Under the pieces are notes generated by a model that saw only the letters and a list, made by a program, of their open reading frames with translations, was not told the DNA's origin and made no database searches. From NCBI GenBank assembly GCA_001643675.2, contig LSRY02000038.1:916001-980000 (forward strand): 64,000 bases of DNA. The letters run 5' to 3'. Every line of letters starts with the position of its first letter. Position 1 is the first letter of the stretch. A program made the position numbers and the translations under genes. The DNA comes from Monocercomonoides exilis (taxonomy: Eukaryota; Preaxostyla; Oxymonadida; Polymastigidae). Shown in pieces: positions 59,521 through 64,000 of this stretch.

Positions 59521-60951
59521 ATGTTCCAAAAATGTGTTCTGTTCGTGGCTGTGATGTCCGTTTGCGCGCAGGAGGAAGGAGTGTTGCCCGTGGCGACGGT
59601 GTATTTGGAGCATGACGGAGAGGCGAGCGATGGAGGAGCGTTTTATCGGGGCGAGGTGAGCACGCTGAAAGGTGCATATGAAAAGCTGGGAGGGGAAGAG
59701 GCCAGCTGCATAAGGGTTGTCCGGGACGAAAGGGCGTATGTGGCAGAAGAGCTGCGGATCAGCAACAACGGGGGAATAACGTTTGAAGGAGTGAACAAAG
59801 CGAGAGACGGAAGCGAGGAAGCAGCGATCGACTGCGGTGTGCGTGCGCGGTCGGCTCTGTTCACGTGCGAGAAGGTGGTGCAGTTCAGGTATTTGGGATT
59901 CGAGTTTCCAGCGTCAAGCACGAAGTGGGAAGCGTTGATAAAAGCGAATGAAATGTCGACGTCGCTCACGATCAGCAACTGCCGATTTGTGAGGGTCGGG
60001 GAACAGCAGCGAGGAGAAATGGTTGCGCTGGCTGAGGAAGAAGGGACTTTGGAAAAAAGCCTTGTGAGGGCATTTGCCGGGTCAGTTGCGTTGAACACTG
60101 TTTCGTGCACAGATGCCAGCAGCACAGCTTCGTTTTCGCTGTCTCCGTTTTATTTTGAAGGCGTGAGCGCAGTGTCGCTGAATGGGGTGGAGATCAGCAA
60201 AGTGGCAGTTCAAAATGGAGCAGCGATAGGCATTTTCGACAAAAGCGACAAGCCCTCAGCAGTTGTTATTGAAGGACTGGATGTCCAAGAGGTGAACGCA
60301 GAGAATGGAGCAGCAGCAGGCTTGGAGATATCTTTGATTTCGGAGGAGTCGACCGTGGCGATTGGAAGGACGAGCAAGTGCACATTCAAGTCGTGCAGAG
60401 CGGCTGGAGGAAAGGCAGGGGGGATGCTGATTCGCATGGCAAAGGCGACATCGAATCTTCAGCTTCCGTCAGCCAGCAACCTGGAGATAGACAGCACAAA
60501 CACAGCGAATTCAACAGCAAGATCGATATTCATTGTTGCGCCAGATTTTGAAGAGTTCAGCAAACAGGAAGATGCATTTGAGTTTGCGAGCGATTTTGAT
60601 GAATCAGCAAGTGGGTGGGTTGTTGGGGCAGCAGATGGAAAAGCTGAGCTTATGGATGTGTATGAGCGTGATAAAGGGAACACAGAAGACCATCCGAAGA
60701 CTCCTTCAACAGGCGATGAAAAAGATTCTCCGGCCATATCGGTGATAATGGCCGTTGATATTCCAATAGGAGTTGCGACATCAGTCATTGTGGTTTGCTG
60801 CTGCTTCTGCGGTTAAGATTGGAGAAAGCAAGCTAAAGTTGCAGAGGCATAACAAAGGAATAAAGGAATAAGAAATGAGCAACCAGATGCAGAGTTGCAT
60901 TCGCAACGTTGTGAAAAACTTTTTGAAAAGATTTTTTTCCCATCGTTTTGA
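59521..60951 (+). CDS. Type-I surface protein with beta-helix-like ectodomain
   Basis: Starts with a signal peptide (MFQKCVLFVAVMSVCAQEEG). The ectodomain has short repeated beta-strand patterns (FRYLGFEFPASS, LTISNCRFVRVG, VSLNGVEISKVAVQNGAAIG, VVIEGLDVQEVNAENGAAAG) typical of parallel beta-helix surface proteins. A membrane segment (IPIGVATSVIVVCCCFCG) follows. TAA 60814-60816 lies directly after it and, read as Gln, adds a basic cytoplasmic tail (QDWRKQAKVAEAQQRNKG) to TGA 60949-60951, total 476 residues. It is a single exon, shorter than many relatives and visibly richer in GC than its surroundings. The intact frame and complete architecture suggest a functional gene. Ligand unknown. Confidence 0.72.
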
Positions 60952-62308
60952 TCATCTACAAAGAGTTCATTAGAAGATTATGAACTTAATATATATTCAT
61001 TTTTTTCCTGTTATATTTTTTGTGAAAGTTTTGTTTTCGATTTCCATTTTTCAGCTGATTTTGGCATTTTTATGTTTGAATTTTTTTTGAATTTTTCAAA
61101 AGGATTCATTTTTATTTGAATGTTTCATGATATCCAAATCAGCACAATTTAAGCGATACATATATATTTTTTGTTGTTGTTGTTTTTTAAGCAGAAATGA
61201 CATTTCACGCATTTCTATTGCAACATCTTTTTATTTTTTTTCAGTGTTGTTCTTGTTTGTGAACTGAATTTTTGGCATTTCGGAACACTCAAGAAATAGC
61301 CGAAAACAAAAGGTTGCATCATTCGAGTACATAGGTGCGTACAGATTTCTTTGAAACTTTGCTGAATATGATTATGCATACTGAACATAAGATACAAGAG
61401 CATGACAAATTGCGGAGATGTATTAGTAAAGAAATAATTATAGACACAATGCAGATTAAGTTGGATAATTTGAATTAGCGGAGGTTTTTTTTATTAACCC
61501 TATGTTAATTTGAATTAAGGCCACTTGATTTAAATAAAAGGGAGAAAATTTAAAATCACCATCCGAATTCAAATTAGGAAAGATCATTCAAATTAATAAT
61601 AATTCTGGGAAAGGAAAATAAAACAAACAAAAAACACTTATAAAAATAAAGTGCATACAAAAGAAAAAACAAACCTTTTTCGATGGTTTTATTAATGAAA
61701 TCTTGACAATTCTACAGAAGCGTGAAAATAAGCTCAAATTAAATAAATGTAAAAGTCATGGACAAAACCCGTGAATGTCCAATGAAAAACTCAAAAAAGA
61801 AAAAGTGACTTGAAGAATTTGATATTGAAAAAATCAAACATCTTCCTTTTGTTCTTTTTTTGTGTTATTTTAAACTTTTTTTAAATGATGAAATTATTGA
61901 ATTAATTCATAAAATGAATGGATCGCAAAGTTATAATGTTAGCTTTTTTTTTCAATATGTCTTCTTTTTCTTCGTCTTCAGAACTTTCAAAGGTTTTAGC
62001 CACTGCAGATAGGCCTTTGCGACAAGGAAATTTTTTGCGATGAGTGTCAGTCGAAAGAATTAACCTGTGTCGAGTGTTTATTATTATTATTATTATTATT
62101 ATTTTGATTTTTTTTTTTAAAAAAAACATTTCTGCAAAAAAAAAAAAAAAATAAGTGCTTTTATATGAAAAACAGTTTGTGAAAATAAAGCACACAAATT
62201 ACAAAGTAATATTTCAAGTTAGAGAGATTAATATAGGAAAGACAAACCATTATGCCTGTTTCACAGTTTATTGTTGGAATATTATAATAATGGATTTGAT
62301 CAATACCT
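60952..62308. other. AT-rich intergenic region
   Basis: No gene. A TTATTA run near 62080 and small A/T homopolymers. It should contain the promoter of the gene starting at 62309. Confidence 0.45.
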
Positions 62309-64000
62309 ATGGGGAAAGAAAAGGAGCATAAAGACAAAGTTAATGAAAAAGAGCTTAAGAGAAAGAAGATAATTAAAGTATATAATATTTATAGCGGAAA
62401 AGCTAGTTAATAATTGTGTTTTTTTATGCTAGAAAGCTCAAACGTATGCAATGTGCAAAAAACTTGTTAGAATAACAAAAGACAAAGAAATGACCAAGGA
62501 TAATTATAGTGTGTTTTTACTTTTCGTTTTGCAAATTTCATTTATATTAATTACAGTCTCCCTTGGAAAATCAGTCGAAAAACTTGGAGCAGGAACTGGA
62601 ACAGCTTGTTATTTCTCGTTAATGGTGTGTACAGCGTTTTTTTTAAATAAAAAATTTTGCAAAACATTAGAAACATATGGCAGCAATTTTCGGATTGTGC
62701 ACAATTACAGCTGCTGTTACAATGTATTTATGTACTGAATTTTCTGCCTTTAACCCTGATGCAACAGACTTTTTGCTTTGGTTTACGCCCGGAAATATTT
62801 TAAATGCTCGATGGGAGGAAACCTTGGATCATTCAAAAGTCAAGTATGTTCATTTTTCCGAATGAAAAATTTTACACATTAAAACAACAAATTTTGATTT
62901 ATCAGATATATTTTAATCCCAGAGCTAATTTTTTGCGTTTTATTTTTCTTTGGAGTGAAGTGCATGCGATCTAACCTGAAGGCTGTGGAGGATAAAGCAG
63001 ATAATGAATTTTTATCTGCCGGAGATTATGGAATGCTTGTCGAAGGTCTGCCTCGGGATCTGAAAGACGCAAAAGAAGTTGCAGATCATTTTTCAAGCCT
63101 CGACGCAAAGGTGCACTCAGTGCTTCTTTGCTACAATGTTCAAGAATGTGGGCCAAATCAGGAGCAATTAGATCAGGCTGTTGAAGGAGTGTGTCTTTTT
63201 TTTCTACTGACAAATTCATTATCTGACAAACTGTTTCATTTTCTTTTCTTTTATTTGTTAAACACTTCATTTCTGTTATTTTTTTTTTTTTTTTTGATTT
63301 GATTGAAAATATTTAAATTTTTATTTATTCATTTATTTATTTATATTATATTATATTATATTATATATATTTACTTGTTCACTAGTTTCACACAGCAGAG
63401 CGAGCCGAAGACACGTCCACTGCGAACATTACTCATTTTGCGACGCATTATTTGACAGCCGATGAGCGAGTGGTGGATTTCTCGTCACACGAAGGCGAGG
63501 AGAAGCAGAGCGGGTGCTTAGACAAGCTGATGAGGACGTTTGGGTTCAAGAAGGATCCAGGTGTGGATGAAGAAGAGGTGAGAAGAGTGAGAGACAAAGA
63601 GAGAAAGAGAGGAGGAGAAGGAAGCAAGAGATGATGGAATTATTATTATAATTATTATTTTTTAACTATACTTTTTTAGAATAAATTTATATGAATGAAA
63701 GAGTGACTAGAGATTATGACTTTTTGAAGTGAATATTTGTGCAAAATTCTTTTGTATTTGCATTTTTCAACTAATCTTTTTCTGTTTTCTTGTTTGTTCG
63801 AATAATTTAATAATCATATTTATGTCAATTTATTAATTAATAAATTTATTTATTTCTTTTCAATTATATATCCCATTTTTTTATTATAATCTTATTTATC
63901 GATTCACCCCCCAACCCTCTTTCCCCTTCCATTCAGTTGCATATCGCAACAAGATTCTGAAGTTGCTGAAGAAGAGAGACAAAATGACTAATCCATATGA
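62309..64000 (+). CDS. Multi-pass membrane protein, possibly TMEM63/DUF221-like (3' end outside window)
   Basis: Exons 62309-62377 (MGKEKEHKDKVNEKELKRKK), 62433-62624, 62671-62843, 62906-63188 and 63386-about 63580, with GT-AG introns all in phase. A final exon near 63940 runs off the window; its acceptor is ambiguous because the CAG at 63936 gives a stop while the AAG near 63954 keeps frame (ILKLLKKRDKMTNPY). Membrane segments are FLLFVLQISFILITVSLG, MAAIFGLCTITAAVTMYL and YILIPELIFCVLFFFGVK. After them comes a cytoplasmic RNA-recognition-like fold signature (LSAGDYGMLVEGLPRDLKDA, VHSVLLCYNVQE), an arrangement seen in TMEM63/OSCA-type channels and related ciliate proteins. Ion conduction is therefore possible but unproven. 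No break seen. Confidence 0.58.

Overview
The window is nuclear DNA of an AT-rich, intron-rich protist, most likely an oxymonad (Preaxostyla) that uses the Streblomastix-type genetic code. TAA and TAG repeatedly fall inside otherwise continuous, conserved reading frames where glutamine fits, and TGA is the only stop that consistently ends them. The clearest case is a TAA at the conserved Gln of a ubiquitin-specific-protease Cys box (22237-22239). Introns are mostly short GT-AG. Poly-Ser/poly-Glu runs, beta-helix surface-protein genes and a HEAT/ARM-like gene family fit what I recall of oxymonad genomes. The species call is inference. Under the standard code most genes here look truncated. Layout: 1-8.1 kb holds three minus-strand genes: a HEAT/ARM-like family gene running off the left edge, a multi-exon COP9 signalosome subunit 3 (CSN3) gene, and a damaged second family member. 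From 8157 to 43299 lies a huge inverted repeat: two nearly identical arms of about 8.83 kb (8157-20258 and 34477-43299) around a 14.2 kb spacer. The left arm is interrupted by a 3.26 kb hAT-type element (8265-11526, 8-bp target duplication GATAAATC) that carries a fragment of the HEAT/ARM-like family; the right arm keeps the empty site. The spacer holds the most striking object, a transposase-like gene with a complete USP-type deubiquitinase domain between its N-terminal part and its DDE core. It is now broken by a 450-bp MITE (23295-23744, 2-bp duplication) and by a 3.86 kb element with 406-bp inverted ends (23784-27646, 8-bp duplication CTCTGATT) that carries a dead surface-protein gene. Removing both insertions and one duplication copy each puts the USP and transposase frames back in register. 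Right of the arms: a degraded surface-protein gene (44.5-45.9 kb); then a 9.73 kb hAT element (46603-56332) with an exact 8-bp duplication CATTTGAA and matching 15-bp ends, carrying its own transposase plus about 5 kb of Ser/Glu-rich cargo; a Merlin/IS1595-type transposase gene (56.5-57.7 kb); a compact type-I surface protein (59.5-60.95 kb); and the 5' part of a multi-pass membrane protein gene running off the right edge. How it fits together: CSN3, the surface protein and the membrane protein look like host genes. Most of the rest is transposable elements nested in one another, several of which have picked up host gene fragments. I recognised no rRNA, tRNA or CRISPR. Coordinates of introns, inverted ends and target duplications were read by eye.
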